A DNA stretch of 64,000 bases, taken from positions 6,262,001 to 6,326,000 of the forward strand of contig CAVNZM010000013.1 of the NCBI GenBank assembly GCA_963693365.1. The letters are read 5' to 3'. The position numbers were made by a program, and so were the translations under genes. Origin of the DNA: Amoebidium appalachense (lineage: Eukaryota > Ichthyosporea). The notes under the pieces were generated by a model, which saw only the letters and a list, made by a program, of their open reading frames with translations, searched no databases and had not been told where the DNA came from. This document shows positions 15,120-27,965 of this stretch, piece after piece; the first letter of the stretch is position 1; every line of letters starts with the position of its first letter.

Positions 15120-16235
15120 CTACTGCGATGTAGGGGGTCCGCCCCAAGGTCCCGTGGCGAGGCCCTGGTGTGACCAGACGGTGGCAATGGAGGCTTGCAC
15201 GTCGCGGTGGGGCAGCCGGATGTAGACCATGAATGCGTCTGATGCCCAGCGGCCAAGGGCTTTGATGGTGGCGTCAGGTAGGCCCGCTCTCTCAGCTGCA
15301 GTGGCCCCCCCTATGCGCAGGCTGTGGCCGGCGTACCGGTCGGGGTCGTAGCCCGCATGGTGTAGAGCTGTGCGGAAACCGGCGATGAAGGTGCTCTTGA
15401 GGTAAGGGCTGCCGTCGACGCTGAACAGGGGTGCATCTGGGTGGATGCCTGCCCTGGTTGACGAGACCCCCAGGAAGAGGGCTAGATTGGCTGCTGGGCA
15501 GAAGGAAGGCTCCTCCGGGAAGGCGGGCACCCGGATGGTAACACCCTTGCCCGTGGGGTCGGTCTTAGATGTCGGCAGGAAGACTGTTGCCCCAATCAGG
15601 CGGTCATCCTGCCATAGGAGCTGGACGTCGCGACGCTTGGCGTGAAGGAGGGGGTTGAACTTGGCCGCAGATTTGGACGTGAACTCGCCCGAGCGCAGGA
15701 GGCACGAGCTGCCAAGCAGCAGGGCAGCCCACAGACGCAGGGCCTCCAATGAAGAGCCCGGTTGGATGACTGGGAGGAGGGCGCGGAGGTCGGCTGCTGG
15801 GAGGAGGGGCTCGAGCACTCGTTTGGGCCGGTGGCTGCCTTCCAGCAGCAGGAAGCGGCCAGCCCCGCGGATAAACCACTGAAAGCTCTGCTGGCCGGAG
15901 CCCGCTGGTGGTGCCATGCCCAAGCTGCGGTGCAGGCTGTTGACGGCGGAGACGATGCTGGGCATGGTCCGGGCTTGCACCGCACGCATGGCGCACCAGG
16001 CAAGGAACAGCTGCACTTGGGCTGGGCAGGCTGGCAGGTAGCCACCATCAGGATTGCGGCAGTCCATTGCGTAGATGAAGTCGATAAACTGGCGCTGGTA
16101 GGACGAGTAGGAGGACTCCGTGCTGTCGCCCACTGACAGCCGAGTGATGGTGCGGGCCACCTCCGGGACACGGGCCAAAACCTCGGGGGTGAACCACTGG
16201 GCAAGCCTACCATGGTCGCCACCAAAGGGGAGCAA
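15120..16235 (-). CDS. Tyrosine recombinase of the PAT-like retrotransposon
   Basis: A frame of 371 residues that carries out integration of the circular DNA intermediate. Expected catalytic residues are present: Arg I in CLLRSGEFTS, the H-x-x-R box in AGHSLRIGGATAAERAG, the Trp/His position in LGRWASDAF, and the nucleophile Tyr in MVYIRLPH. An N-terminal SAM-like helical domain (SYSSYQRQFIDF) comes first. An acceptor-like CTGTCCCTGCAG lies just upstream of the first Met (about 16241-16252), so the ORF could be joined to upstream sequence by splicing; otherwise it starts at the Met at 16235. The 630 bp between this ORF and the RT ORF hold G and GT tracts and no other gene. Confidence 0.92.
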   Translation of the reverse strand: MLPFGGDHGRLAQWFTPEVLARVPEVARTITRLSVGDSTESSYSSYQRQFIDFIYAMDCRNPDGGYLPACPAQVQLFLAWCAMRAVQARTMPSIVSAVNSLHRSLGMAPPAGSGQQSFQWFIRGAGRFLLLEGSHRPKRVLEPLLPAADLRALLPVIQPGSSLEALRLWAALLLGSSCLLRSGEFTSKSAAKFNPLLHAKRRDVQLLWQDDRLIGATVFLPTSKTDPTGKGVTIRVPAFPEEPSFCPAANLALFLGVSSTRAGIHPDAPLFSVDGSPYLKSTFIAGFRTALHHAGYDPDRYAGHSLRIGGATAAERAGLPDATIKALGRWASDAFMVYIRLPHRDVQASIATVWSHQGLATGPWGGPPTSQ

Positions 16236-16862
16236 GCCACCTGCAGGGACAGAGCTGTGTGAGCATCATGCCTAGAGTCCCAGGGGGGGGGGGGGTAAAG
16301 GCAACGAGCGGGGTGGGCGGCAGGCAAGCGGGTGCACAGGCAGGCAAACAAGGGGGGGGGGGAGGGGGGGGGGGGGGGGGGGCGTAGCTAAAGGGCAGAG
16401 GATGCATGCAGCGCTGGCAGGGAGGGCGGGGGAAGGGGAGGGGGGGTATGCGCGCACAAGCCGCGGTGTAGGCGTGCGTGTGTGTGCGCTAGTGTGTGGG
16501 TGTGTATGAGCATGTGTGGGTTGGGGGGGTTGGGGGGAGGGAAGGAGGGGGGGGGGGGGGGGGGGGGGCAGGACACGCCACAAGCAGTTGGCACTGCGGG
16601 CCAGCACAGAACAAAGAGGCACACCGTGTGTACACCGTAAGACCGTAATGTATTGTCCCAAACACTCCACCGGGTGAGTGAGGGAATCCGAGCGAATTCG
16701 TGTAGTGGGGGGGGGCCGGCCCCGGCCGCCGCTGCAGAACATGACTCGTGCGATATACAAAGTGGGAAGGGGGGAAGGAGGGGTGTCGGTGCCCCCCACA
16801 GCCCACACGCCAAGCCCAATACGAAGGCAAAGGAACAGGGGAGGGGGCTCGGCCCAGCCCCA

Positions 16863-18743
16863 TCACGAGAGAGGGGCAGCAAACCACCCCGCTAGCCACT
16901 CAGGCACGGGTGTTGGGACTGGTGCGTGCCACGGGTGCAGCCGGTCGAAAGTGGCCCACTGTGCTCGCGAGATGGCATCCGCAATCGAGTTTTCCACGCC
17001 AGGGATGTGCTTGGCCGAGACCAGCACCGTGTAGCGCATTTCCATCAGCGTGATGAGACGCAGCACCCGGGCAATGGCAGGGACGGGGGAGTGACGGGAC
17101 GCGATCGTAGATACTGCACCGTCGTTATCGGTGAGCACGCGTATGTGGCTGTTGCGACAGCTGGGACCCCAACAGGCCAGGGCCACGGCAATGCCAGCCA
17201 GCTCAAACAGCACGGAAGCCCACACATCTCCGCCAGCAATGACCGTGCGCCAATGGTCCGTCCATGCTAGGTGAAACCACGCTTGACCCCAGTAGCCACC
17301 GCATCCTATGCTGCCGGCCGCATCTGTGGTGAACATGTGATGCACGGGGGGGGTAAGCACACGTATGCCGTTCCACTCGGGGAGGAACTCCGACCACAGC
17401 ACAACGACGGCTCGTGCGTCGGCGCAGACACGGATGTGGTGGTGGGGCCCTAGGCCGGCCCTCTCAGCCTCCGCCAGCAGATGAAGCAAGCGTTGAAGAA
17501 AGGCACGGGCACGCCCCAGCGCCACAACCTGAGCACACCACATGAGCTTGCCGCACAGGGACCGTAGGTCTCGAACAGTGGCCTTGGTGCGACCCCGCCA
17601 ATCGGCTAGCAGGGCCCGGAGCTCGGTCAGCTTGACGGCAGGTAAGCGGGCCTCCATGCGCAGAGTGTCCCACTCGAGCCCAGAGTAGATGAGCGTGTGT
17701 GAGGGCAGCTGCACTTTGTCGTCGGCAAGCGTAACACCCACCTTCGAGCACACCCACCGAAACACCAGCATGTTGAAGGCGCACTCTTGCAGCGTACGGC
17801 CGCCGAAAAAGAAGTCGTCCACAAAATGCTGTGTCTCTGTGGCGTTGAGGGCGTGGGCGAAGTGCTGCAGGGCCTGAGCTATGCGTTCCCAGAACGCTGG
17901 GCTGGACCGCAAGCCAAACGGTAGGCGGGTCTCCACATAGAACGCGCCTAGCAGCTGGAACGACAGCAGTGGCTGGTCGTCTGGGTGCACCGGGCCGTGA
18001 CGAAAGGCACCCTTCACGTCGTATGCCCCGAGGAAGCAGCCCTGGCCGAGCCGAGCTACTGTTTGCATCACCGTGCGGATGGTGATGTACTCCAGCTGAT
18101 CCGGGTAATCGACCCCATCGTTGATACTGGAGCCACGCGGGAAGGAAAGGTCGTGGATGCGGCGGACGCCCGTGCCGCCCTTTTTGGGAACTGCCCCGAG
18201 GGGCGAGGATACAAAATAAGGATAAAGGGCCACCATCTCGTCGCGGGTGAAGGGGCCCAGGATGTGGCCGCATGCCACTTCCTTCGCAATGTCGGCTGCA
18301 AGCTGCTCATGGGCCGCCAGCGCGGACGGGTGGTTTCGGCCCACCCGGGTGACCCGCTCGCCGAAGTAACCGACCGAGAAGCCCAGCTCTAAGTCGCGGA
18401 GCAGAGCCTGCTGAAACGCACTGTCGGGGTGCGGAAACAACTCAAACAAACGGCGGAAGTTGGGGACAGATACGGTCTGTGGTGGTGCCGCTGGGGGGGG
18501 CGACCATGGGCCCCGCAGGGCAACGGAGAGGGCAGGCCCAGCGCGGACGTCAGCCCCTGCCCGAAAGGGGGCTGGGCCCCCTAAGCCGGGTTGGCCCCCC
18601 CTTCCCCCGCCCCGTTGGCTGGGTTGGGAGGGCAGGCGTGTGCGCCGTGCGCCGCTGAGCCGCACTTCAGGCAGGCGTGCTTGTAGCGGCAAGGGTTGGG
18701 TCCCTTCCTGGTGCAGCCCTTGGCCGTGTTGAAGCCCCGGCAT
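16863..18743 (-). CDS. Reverse transcriptase-RNase H of the PAT-like retrotransposon
   Basis: A frame of up to 626 residues. RT blocks are seen in order: SSPLGAVPKKGGTGVRRIHDLS, then GAYDVKGAFRH (first Asp), LPFGLRSSPAFWE and the catalytic box HFVDDFFF. RNase H follows with FTTDAAGSIGCGG (Asp), SVLFELAGIAVAL (Glu), VLTDNDGAVS (Asp) and HIPGVENSIADAISR (His/Asp). All catalytic acids are intact. The 5' part overlaps the end of gag by about 160 nt in the -1 frame, so expression by frameshift or internal initiation is likely; the true N terminus is unknown. The closest relatives by order and motifs are DIRS-order elements, not Ty3 or Copia. No protease or integrase domain is seen, as expected for this order. 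Confidence 0.93.
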   Translation of the reverse strand: MPGLQHGQGLHQEGTQPLPLQARLPEVRLSGARRTRLPSQPSQRGGGRGGQPGLGGPAPFRAGADVRAGPALSVALRGPWSPPPAAPPQTVSVPNFRRLFELFPHPDSAFQQALLRDLELGFSVGYFGERVTRVGRNHPSALAAHEQLAADIAKEVACGHILGPFTRDEMVALYPYFVSSPLGAVPKKGGTGVRRIHDLSFPRGSSINDGVDYPDQLEYITIRTVMQTVARLGQGCFLGAYDVKGAFRHGPVHPDDQPLLSFQLLGAFYVETRLPFGLRSSPAFWERIAQALQHFAHALNATETQHFVDDFFFGGRTLQECAFNMLVFRWVCSKVGVTLADDKVQLPSHTLIYSGLEWDTLRMEARLPAVKLTELRALLADWRGRTKATVRDLRSLCGKLMWCAQVVALGRARAFLQRLLHLLAEAERAGLGPHHHIRVCADARAVVVLWSEFLPEWNGIRVLTPPVHHMFTTDAAGSIGCGGYWGQAWFHLAWTDHWRTVIAGGDVWASVLFELAGIAVALACWGPSCRNSHIRVLTDNDGAVSTIASRHSPVPAIARVLRLITLMEMRYTVLVSAKHIPGVENSIADAISRAQWATFDRLHPWHAPVPTPVPEWLAGWFAAPLS

Positions 18744-19360
18744 ATCTCATCCGCAGCAGGGGCCGGGCTGGCGCGAGGGCTGGCTGTGGCCCCCCCAGAG
18801 GCAGGCTGCCGGGGTGTGCAGGGAGCGGTGGGTGCCTGGTGCAGGCGGGCACCAGACAGGGACACGGCCAGCTGCACAGCGTCGGGTGCGTCGAGTGGGC
18901 GGCCAGAGGCAGCGCACGACCGGCGGTGTGCATCCTCCCAGCGCATGATGGCAGCCCACTGGTACTCGGGTGCCAACTCAGTGGCCACAAACTCGGCATG
19001 GGCCAGCAGGGCCGTGACGGGGGCGTCGGCGTTGATGCGTAGGCGTAGCAGCTGCAAGATGCAGCGCAGGTAGGTCTGCAGGTCCGGGCACAGGGCGGGC
19101 TGGCGCTGGGTGCCAGGCGTCTGCAGCACAACCGTGCCAGCAGGCAGGCCAGGCAGGGAAACCGGCTGGCGCTGCGTGTGGACAGAAGAGCCCGTGGGCG
19201 GCAGCAGGTCGAGTAAAGCGAAATGCTGCATAGGCTCGAAGATGGCAGCCCCCCGGACCTCCGGGGACAGGTGGGGGCAGGGTGGGTTCGACTGGCTGCG
19301 CTGGCTGGCCCCCCAAACGGCCAGTTGCAGGGCATTGGGCGGCGGAGGCAGCTGGTGCAT

Positions 19361-19840
19361 TGTAAACAACTGTACACATGAACTGTACATGTTTACTAAA
19401 GAATGTGATCTACTAGCACACGATTCGTGCTTTGTCATGAATATCACATAAATATTATGTCCGCACCAATAGGACTCACTCTGACCTAAGAATTGAACCA
19501 TATATGGTTCTTCAGCTGCATACCACATAAACGAAGTGAACCAATAAGAGGTTTGCATAAATAGGACAAAGGTCTGACTGGCTCGGACCGCACCAGAATC
19601 ACGAATGGCATGTTGCCACCCGCGCTGGCCGCGGATGAACCAATCCTGGGCCTTGATCCGAAACCTGGGGGCTATATAAGAAAGCCGTCCCAGTACGGGG
19701 ATCACATCAGTGAAGTCTGAGACAGACTGAGTCGGCCCATAGTAAAAGCAACCTGGCCGCGTGTGCCTTTCTACCCGTTCTCTGTCTTTATTTTGATTCA
19801 GTTGTACTCTGCCTTATCCTAACTAGTCCAACTGTTTACA
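19361..19840 (+). repeat. 5' LTR
   Basis: 480 bp. It differs from the 3' LTR by one base that I could find (GATCACATC here, GATCATATC in the other copy). It contains CCAAT-like boxes and a TATA box. Confidence 0.95.
19671..19680 (+). promoter_or_regulatory. TATA box of the LTR
   Basis: GCTATATAAG lies about 160 bp before the LTR end, preceded by ACCAATCC about 30 bp upstream. The same sequence is in the 3' LTR. It probably sets the U3/R boundary shortly downstream. Confidence 0.7.
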
Positions 19841-22426
19841 TTGGCGACCACGCAGTTCAAGAATCTCGAATCCTTCGAATCTCACATCTTTCAATCAGTT
19901 CAAGAATCTCACATCTTTCAATCAGCTCAAGAATCTCCAATGGCCGATCACAATCCTTATTACCCCGATGATAGGCACATCTTTCCTTGTCCGGCTTAGA
20001 ATATATACACCGACAAGTTTGAAGTGGCCAGCCCACCTACACGGAAAGAATTGAAAGCATGTAAAACTTCTTTTGCTACGACACATCAAAAATGTGAAGA
20101 AAAACGAATACACAACGAAACAACGAATACACGAACAAACGAATAAAGAATTGCTAACGAAGCAATGAACCAACGAAAAACGAACCATCACGAATACGCA
20201 ATGAAATAAAGAATTAACGACAAGCGAATGCATAGAGGAAATACGAAATGAATGCAACACAAAACAAAACAAAGTAACGAAGTTATCAAACGACAAAAAA
20301 CGAAAAACGAAAGCAAAATGAAATGGAAATACGAAAATGAAAGAACGAATGCACAACACTGCTTGGGTTGCAATGCACACAGCCCCCTCTATGTTAGGAA
20401 GAAAATAAAACCGTTGCCCTTGCGTGCATTGCGCTATTGCACACTGTCATCGTGTCCATGCCACCGCATGCACCTCCACACTCGCAAGCCAGATGCACGG
20501 CCACTTTCAGCACGAATGCATTTAAAGAAGAAGATAGTCGCTGTTCCTATAGCATTGAGGACATAAGGTGCTGTGAAAGTAGTTTTGCATGCATGCTTCG
20601 AATTTCTTGCTGTTTTCGAATACAGCATGCCCCATAGTTTAGCGCACAGGATGCACAACATGCGCATGAATGTATGCTGGCATGCCTAAACACATTACGA
20701 ACATATGCCTCATGTATGGCGGCCCTTCCTGGTGCCACGCCCTAACGAATTTGCACTCTTGGTGCACAAAAGGCATGTAATAAAGTCGATGCAGAACTTT
20801 TGTTCATGCATGTGAAAAACAAAGAAGGTGTTGGGTACGAATTTTAAGGTGAATGCCCGTCTGTGGCAATACTGTGTAACATACCAATTACACTGTCAAG
20901 CCTTGCACTAGCTGCCGGCACACCCCCACCAGAACAAAAGAATGTGGTATGGGCACCGTTCCCTCACAACCCCAGCATACAGTGTCAGTATTTTGGCTGG
21001 AAGCCTTTCAGTTTCGAATTACGAATACCCTCCTTCACTACTGAAGAAAGTGACGTGGAAGACGAATACGAATACGAATGCAAGGTGTTGTTGACTAACA
21101 CATCGGACCATCATGTGTACCTACTAGGCCCTGGTACGGAGGTGACCATGTTATTCCCTTGCAATATGATGACACTGTAACAATTTAGCACGTGCATACC
21201 CCACCAATGGGCACATGCGGGAGACAACCCCACAAGCTGCCTTATTGGGCACCTCTGCTAAAACGAATATTCTTCTCACGAAGGAACAGAAGAATGCCAC
21301 GAACACGAACCACACACCCCCCAGGCAGCTACTTACGTCTGATGTATGAAAGTAGTAGGTGTGTGAATGGGGTAACTTCATGAACACCAACACGAAAGCA
21401 AGCACAGCACAAAGCAGTTCCACGAATACGAATGGTTTTGGTATTCCACACAACGAACAGAACCTACAGTAGGGCCACCTACAAATGAAGCAGAGGATGG
21501 GGCACCATCCAGACCTGCACTGGAGGATATGAAGATACGAAGCGCGCTCACGAAGTTGCTTACAAAAGAAAGGGCGACTGCGACGACTTTTCTTTTTAGG
21601 CCAAGCCTCCAGAAGAATGTATTATGCCTGGAATCCCCCTGCTCAACGAAAATGGCTGGCAAATGGGATACGAAAACTGCTCACGAATGGAAGCATGTGT
21701 TTTCTGAAGGAGGCTTGCTTTGCCTACCCTCTTCTTATGAATTATGAACCGGGCTTTTACTGGTTCTGACGGGTGATATATTTCTTTATGTCGCCCAACG
21801 AAGAACACTTGGGCATTTTTATTCATGTTTTTCCCAGCTCCGATGATGCAGAGTTAAAGCTGAAAGGAAAGAAGTGCTATTTGTTCATGAAAGAAGCGGC
21901 TTTTCCGGCCATGGTGACTCGCCTTACAGTCTTATGGTAGAACCGGGATAAGGAGCAGTGGCTAAGCCTTGAAGCTATCCACCACTACCTGAGCTACGAA
22001 GTGACCTAAGGCTCGAGTTATATTCATTATCGAATGTTTGGTATGATCATTCATCCACACAACCAAATTACTCGCAATTGAAAACGAATCTGCGGGAGTA
22101 TCCTAAAAAGGAAAAATTCCCAAAAAGGAAAATACTACTTCTACAGAAAAGCCAAGCACAGAGACGAAGGCTTAGCGAATTATTTGCACGCACACTCTGC
22201 AACAATCTTCGCCACGAAAATGAAATCACAGAAGAATGCTGCATGAATTTACGTTTTGGCAAATGAAGAAGTGCTCATAGACGTGCACAACTCTATTCAA
22301 CCGTCCTTGCTCTGTTCTGCCCAGCAGCTCGGCGCACAAGAATTCTCGCTGAAGGTTGTTTATCGCCTCTCAGCCTGGTGGTTTGCTTGTCTAACGACAC
22401 CACCAGGCTCCCGACAAGGGGGGGAG
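19841..22426 (+). other. Internal region of the LTR element, no intact polyprotein
   Basis: A short frame starts MADHNPYYPDDRHIFPCPA at 19939 and then stops. Other frames are 60-105 residues: 20863-21180 (ending YLLGPGTEVTMLFPCNMMTL), 21480-21747 and 22078-22266. None shows an RT, protease, integrase or nucleocapsid motif. From about 20090 to 21700 the plus strand is very rich in ACGAA/CGAATAC words. It may be a decayed coding region or a purpose-built non-coding cargo. Confidence 0.7.
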
Positions 22427-22906
22427 TGTAAACAACTGTACACATGAACTGTACATGTTTACTAAAGAATGTGATCTACTAGCACACGATTCGTGCTTTG
22501 TCATGAATATCACATAAATATTATGTCCGCACCAATAGGACTCACTCTGACCTAAGAATTGAACCATATATGGTTCTTCAGCTGCATACCACATAAACGA
22601 AGTGAACCAATAAGAGGTTTGCATAAATAGGACAAAGGTCTGACTGGCTCGGACCGCACCAGAATCACGAATGGCATGTTGCCACCCGCGCTGGCCGCGG
22701 ATGAACCAATCCTGGGCCTTGATCCGAAACCTGGGGGCTATATAAGAAAGCCGTCCCAGTACGGGGATCATATCAGTGAAGTCTGAGACAGACTGAGTCG
22801 GCCCATAGTAAAAGCAACCTGGCCGCGTGTGCCTTTCTACCCGTTCTCTGTCTTTATTTTGATTCAGTTGTACTCTGCCTTATCCTAACTAGTCCAACTG
22901 TTTACA
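22427..22906 (+). repeat. 3' LTR
   Basis: 480-bp copy of the 5' LTR, preceded by the polypurine tract at 22413-22426 and followed by the TGCAT duplication. Confidence 0.95.
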
Positions 22907-23192
22907 TGCATGTCGCCACCCTGAGGGTCCTCCTCACGGGGGCGCTTGTTGGCGTTGCCGGGGGGTTGCTCTACAGCATCCACGGCCCCCGCCGCAGCGG
23001 CAGGGGGCCCCGTGACAGGGGGGTTCCTACCGGTTCCGCCCCCGCCAAGGTTGACGAGGTGGGGGAAGGCGCGCAGGAGAAGATCTTGCTGGGAAGGGGG
23101 GGCCGGGCTGGCCTGCAGGGCCTGACGGGTCGCGTTGGCCACCTCAGAAGCAAACATGCGAATGGTCGCTGCCAGCTCAGGGGTCAGGGCAA

Positions 23193-23255
<63 letters not shown>

Positions 23256-23332
23256 CGTCCTGCACAGGAGGGCGCGCCTCCTGCCCTGCCTGTGCTGCAG
23301 GGCCATTGTCTGTTGGGTCTACTTCCATACTT

Positions 23333-23608
23333 GAGCCGCCGTGTGCTAGCCACCGAAAACGCAATCGTGCTAACAAAAACCGTACGTGCAGCACACGGCG
23401 AAAACGAAGGTGGCCTGCATCTGCAGTGTGCTGCGCCGGAAATACCGGCGCTGGTGGCGCCTGACGTCAGGCGCTGCGCCAGACCGATGTCAGCCGCCGC
23501 TGCGGCTGCGCCTGGCGCCGCGGCCCGTGACGTCATGGGCCGCCCGGCTGCCTGCGCCCGAAGTGATCCGTGAAACATCTTTCATCTGCTGCGCATATGA
23601 AACGTACA
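23333..23608 (-). repeat. Split direct repeat A1 (upstream end of the PAT-like element)
   Basis: The upstream terminal repeat, ending 5 bp before the Gag start codon. It probably carries the promoter and 5' leader. Outside it the sequence changes at once to the CGGGAACCAGTGTTT tandem unit. Confidence 0.92.
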
Positions 23609-26313
<2,705 letters not shown>

Positions 26314-26366
26314 CAGGCGCGCCTCAGTTATATCAACTCCATGGTATATCAACCCTTGATTGTAGC

Positions 26367-26413
<47 letters not shown>

Positions 26414-26461
26414 CCCGCCCGCCCGCCCGCCCGCCCCGGGTTCGATCCTGGCCGGCGCCGT

Positions 26462-26499
<38 letters not shown>

Positions 26500-27133
26500 C
26501 CCCAAAGTCTGGCTGCACATGCCAATGGGTGCGGGCTGGACCAATCAGATGCTACATAGATTTAAGTCTCGTATCAGAAGGTGGGTGCTTCTGGCACACA
26601 AAACTCCGGGCTGACTCCGACCACACTTGGCTGCACTTTTTTGCACCGTACGCATTTACAGTTTTTACACACACACCAGCTCATTGTGCTATCAAGCCAA
26701 ATGGCCAAAAATAAGAAAACCACCAAGAAAAGCGGGCATGTGCCTGGTAGGGGTATCAAAAAAAGCACCAAGGTCAAACTGTTCAGTGCGACCATGAAGT
26801 CCAAAATCTCCACCAGCACCCGCACAAACGATGGGGTGCCTATCATCGCAAAGGCACCGCGCAAGAAGAAGCAGCCCGTGTCTATGAACACGAAGGCAAA
26901 GATCATTGAGCGGGTGGATTCTGGCGAGAGCCATGCCAACCTGGAGCGCGAGTTCAATCTCTCCAAGGGCACCATCACCATATATATAATAGATCGCAGA
27001 TCGCACGATAAAGGCTCAGATCGCCCGATTAGCCCCAGATCGCCCGATCAGGCGATCTCTCGGTTATATCAACCCTTGATTGTAGCAACCCTAGGGCCGC
27101 CGGCGAAGGGTTGATATAACTGAGGCGCGACTG
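26314..27133 (+). mobile_element. Internally deleted pogo/Tigger-like DNA transposon
   Basis: Terminal inverted repeats of about 24 bp agree at all but one position: CAG(G/T)CGCGCCTCAGTTATATCAAC at 26314 and, inverted, at 27133. Both outer ends are flanked by TA, the target duplication of Tc1/mariner/pogo elements. A subterminal block (TTATATCAACCCTTGATTG) occurs on both sides. Inside are a C tract (26370-26412), a (CCCG)n segment, GGGTTCGATCC followed by a T run (26464-26499), and the start of a CENP-B/Tigger-type transposase gene. The catalytic DDE domain is missing, so this copy cannot move by itself. Confidence 0.85.
26701..27116 (+). pseudogene. Truncated CENP-B/Tigger-type transposase N terminus
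   Basis: The frame starts MAKNKKTTKKSGHVPGRG, is very Lys-rich, and then contains the psq/CENP-B-N type helix-turn-helix (NTKAKIIERVDSGESHANLE, then REFNLSKGTIT). After residue 100 it runs into terminal transposon sequence and stops. The DNA-binding HTH is largely present, but the second HTH and the DDE nuclease are absent. It could at most be a DNA-binding repressor of its own family. Confidence 0.75.
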
Positions 27134-27284
27134 TACTGAGATGTCGAAGCTTCGCCGACTCCGCTTCTTCATGATATTGTTCGGGGTCAAGCCATGAGTC
27201 GGTCCCAGTTTTGCCACCTCTTTGTGTTCGGTGTGCGCAGTGTTTGTCGTTCATCACTCGCTCCGTCTAAGAAAGAGGGAAACC

Positions 27285-27931
27285 ATGACGAAACTTGCCG
27301 TTGTAACCCTTTTGGCAGGCACGGCCACCGCCGGCCCCATCCACCTTCAACAGAGCACGCATGAAGACACGCCTCTTATCACAGAGGAGCTAGTCGACAG
27401 CATCCACACTTCGCAGGGTTTGTGGCAGGCAACAGCTGCAAACGACGACAAATGGCCCTTTCACGGGTGGTCAACAAATGATTTCCAGGCTGTCGTCATG
27501 CGCAGAGAGAAGCCCCTCACGTCCACAGGGCCCGATTTTCTGAGCAGAAACGACAAGGAGCCTCTGCCACTCAAGAACCACGACGTTGATTTATCGGCGC
27601 TCCCCAAGAACTATGATGCGCGACACAAGTACTTCGACTGCCAGGTGGGTTGAATTTCGTACATACTTTTTGCTTGTAATAATTGATAACTTAACAGCTG
27701 ATATCTGCATTGTAGTTTGGGCGTTCCTGAGGTCAATCCTCGGTGTCACTCTGCATTCGGTGGGACATATTGTAATATAGAATGTCGCATGCGCAGACGG
27801 AACCAGATTTCTTTAAGTTACATCGTTGAATGTTACAAGACTTACTCTTCTTCTCTCTCTCTATCCCCCCTTCCCCCTCCCCTCACCAATGTGTAGCTTT
27901 TTTCATTTCTTTATGTTTTCATTTTATGCGC

Positions 27932-27965
<34 letters not shown>

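Larger units (their letters stand above)
19361..22906 (+). mobile_element. Non-autonomous LTR retrotransposon inserted in the PAT-like gag
   Basis: Two 480-bp direct repeats (19361-19840 and 22427-22906) begin TGTAAACA and end TGTTTACA, giving TG...CA ends with an 8-bp inverted repeat. The 5-bp TGCAT occurs at 19356-19360 and at 22907-22911 as target duplication. TTGGCGACCACG directly follows the 5' LTR where a primer-binding site belongs. The purine tract GACAAGGGGGGGGAG directly precedes the 3' LTR. The 2.6-kb interior has no RT, RNase H or integrase motif, only short ORFs, so it must use enzymes from another element. Orientation is plus, opposite to its host element. Confidence 0.93.
18581..23328 (-). 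pseudogene. Gag-like ORF of the PAT-like element, split by an LTR retrotransposon
   Basis: The N-terminal part runs from the Met at 23328 to 22907 and contains a run of about 19 Gln (CAG repeat, plus strand CTG at 23199-23252), a helical stretch (LTPELAATIRMFASEVANAT) and a basic PRE/KR segment. The C-terminal part runs from 19360 to 18581 and ends with a Cys/His knuckle: CRGFNTAKGC, then CRYKHACLKCG and HGAHACP. The two parts were one frame; the LTR element at 19361-22906 and its TGCAT duplication now interrupt it. Expression of full Gag from this copy is not expected. The role is to form the particle that carries element RNA. Confidence 0.85.
14455..23608 (-). mobile_element. Tyrosine-recombinase retrotransposon (PAT/Ngaro-like, split direct repeats)
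   Basis: Read on the minus strand the order is A1 (23608-23333), gag, RT-RNase H, tyrosine recombinase, B1 (15109-14977), A2 (14976-14701), a spacer of about 115 bp, B2 (14586-14455). This A1-ORFs-B1-A2-B2 order is the split direct repeat layout of PAT/Ngaro elements of the DIRS order, which integrate through a circular intermediate and leave no target duplication. None is seen here. Flanks on both sides carry the same CGGGAACCAGTGTTT tandem unit. The element would be about 5.6 kb without the nested LTR element at 19361-22906. RT, RNase H and recombinase all keep their key residues, so the insertion looks recent although gag is broken. Confidence 0.92.

Noticed and set aside
22885-23394. Frame starting further upstream of the Gag Met (MLHVRFLLARLRF)
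   Set aside because: That extension lies in repeat A1, the non-coding terminal repeat; the Met at 23328 follows A1 directly.
26430-26500. Possible tRNA gene (GGGTTCGATCC plus T run)
   Set aside because: Only a T-arm-like segment is present; no acceptor stem, D-arm or anticodon arm can be formed from the C-rich sequence upstream.
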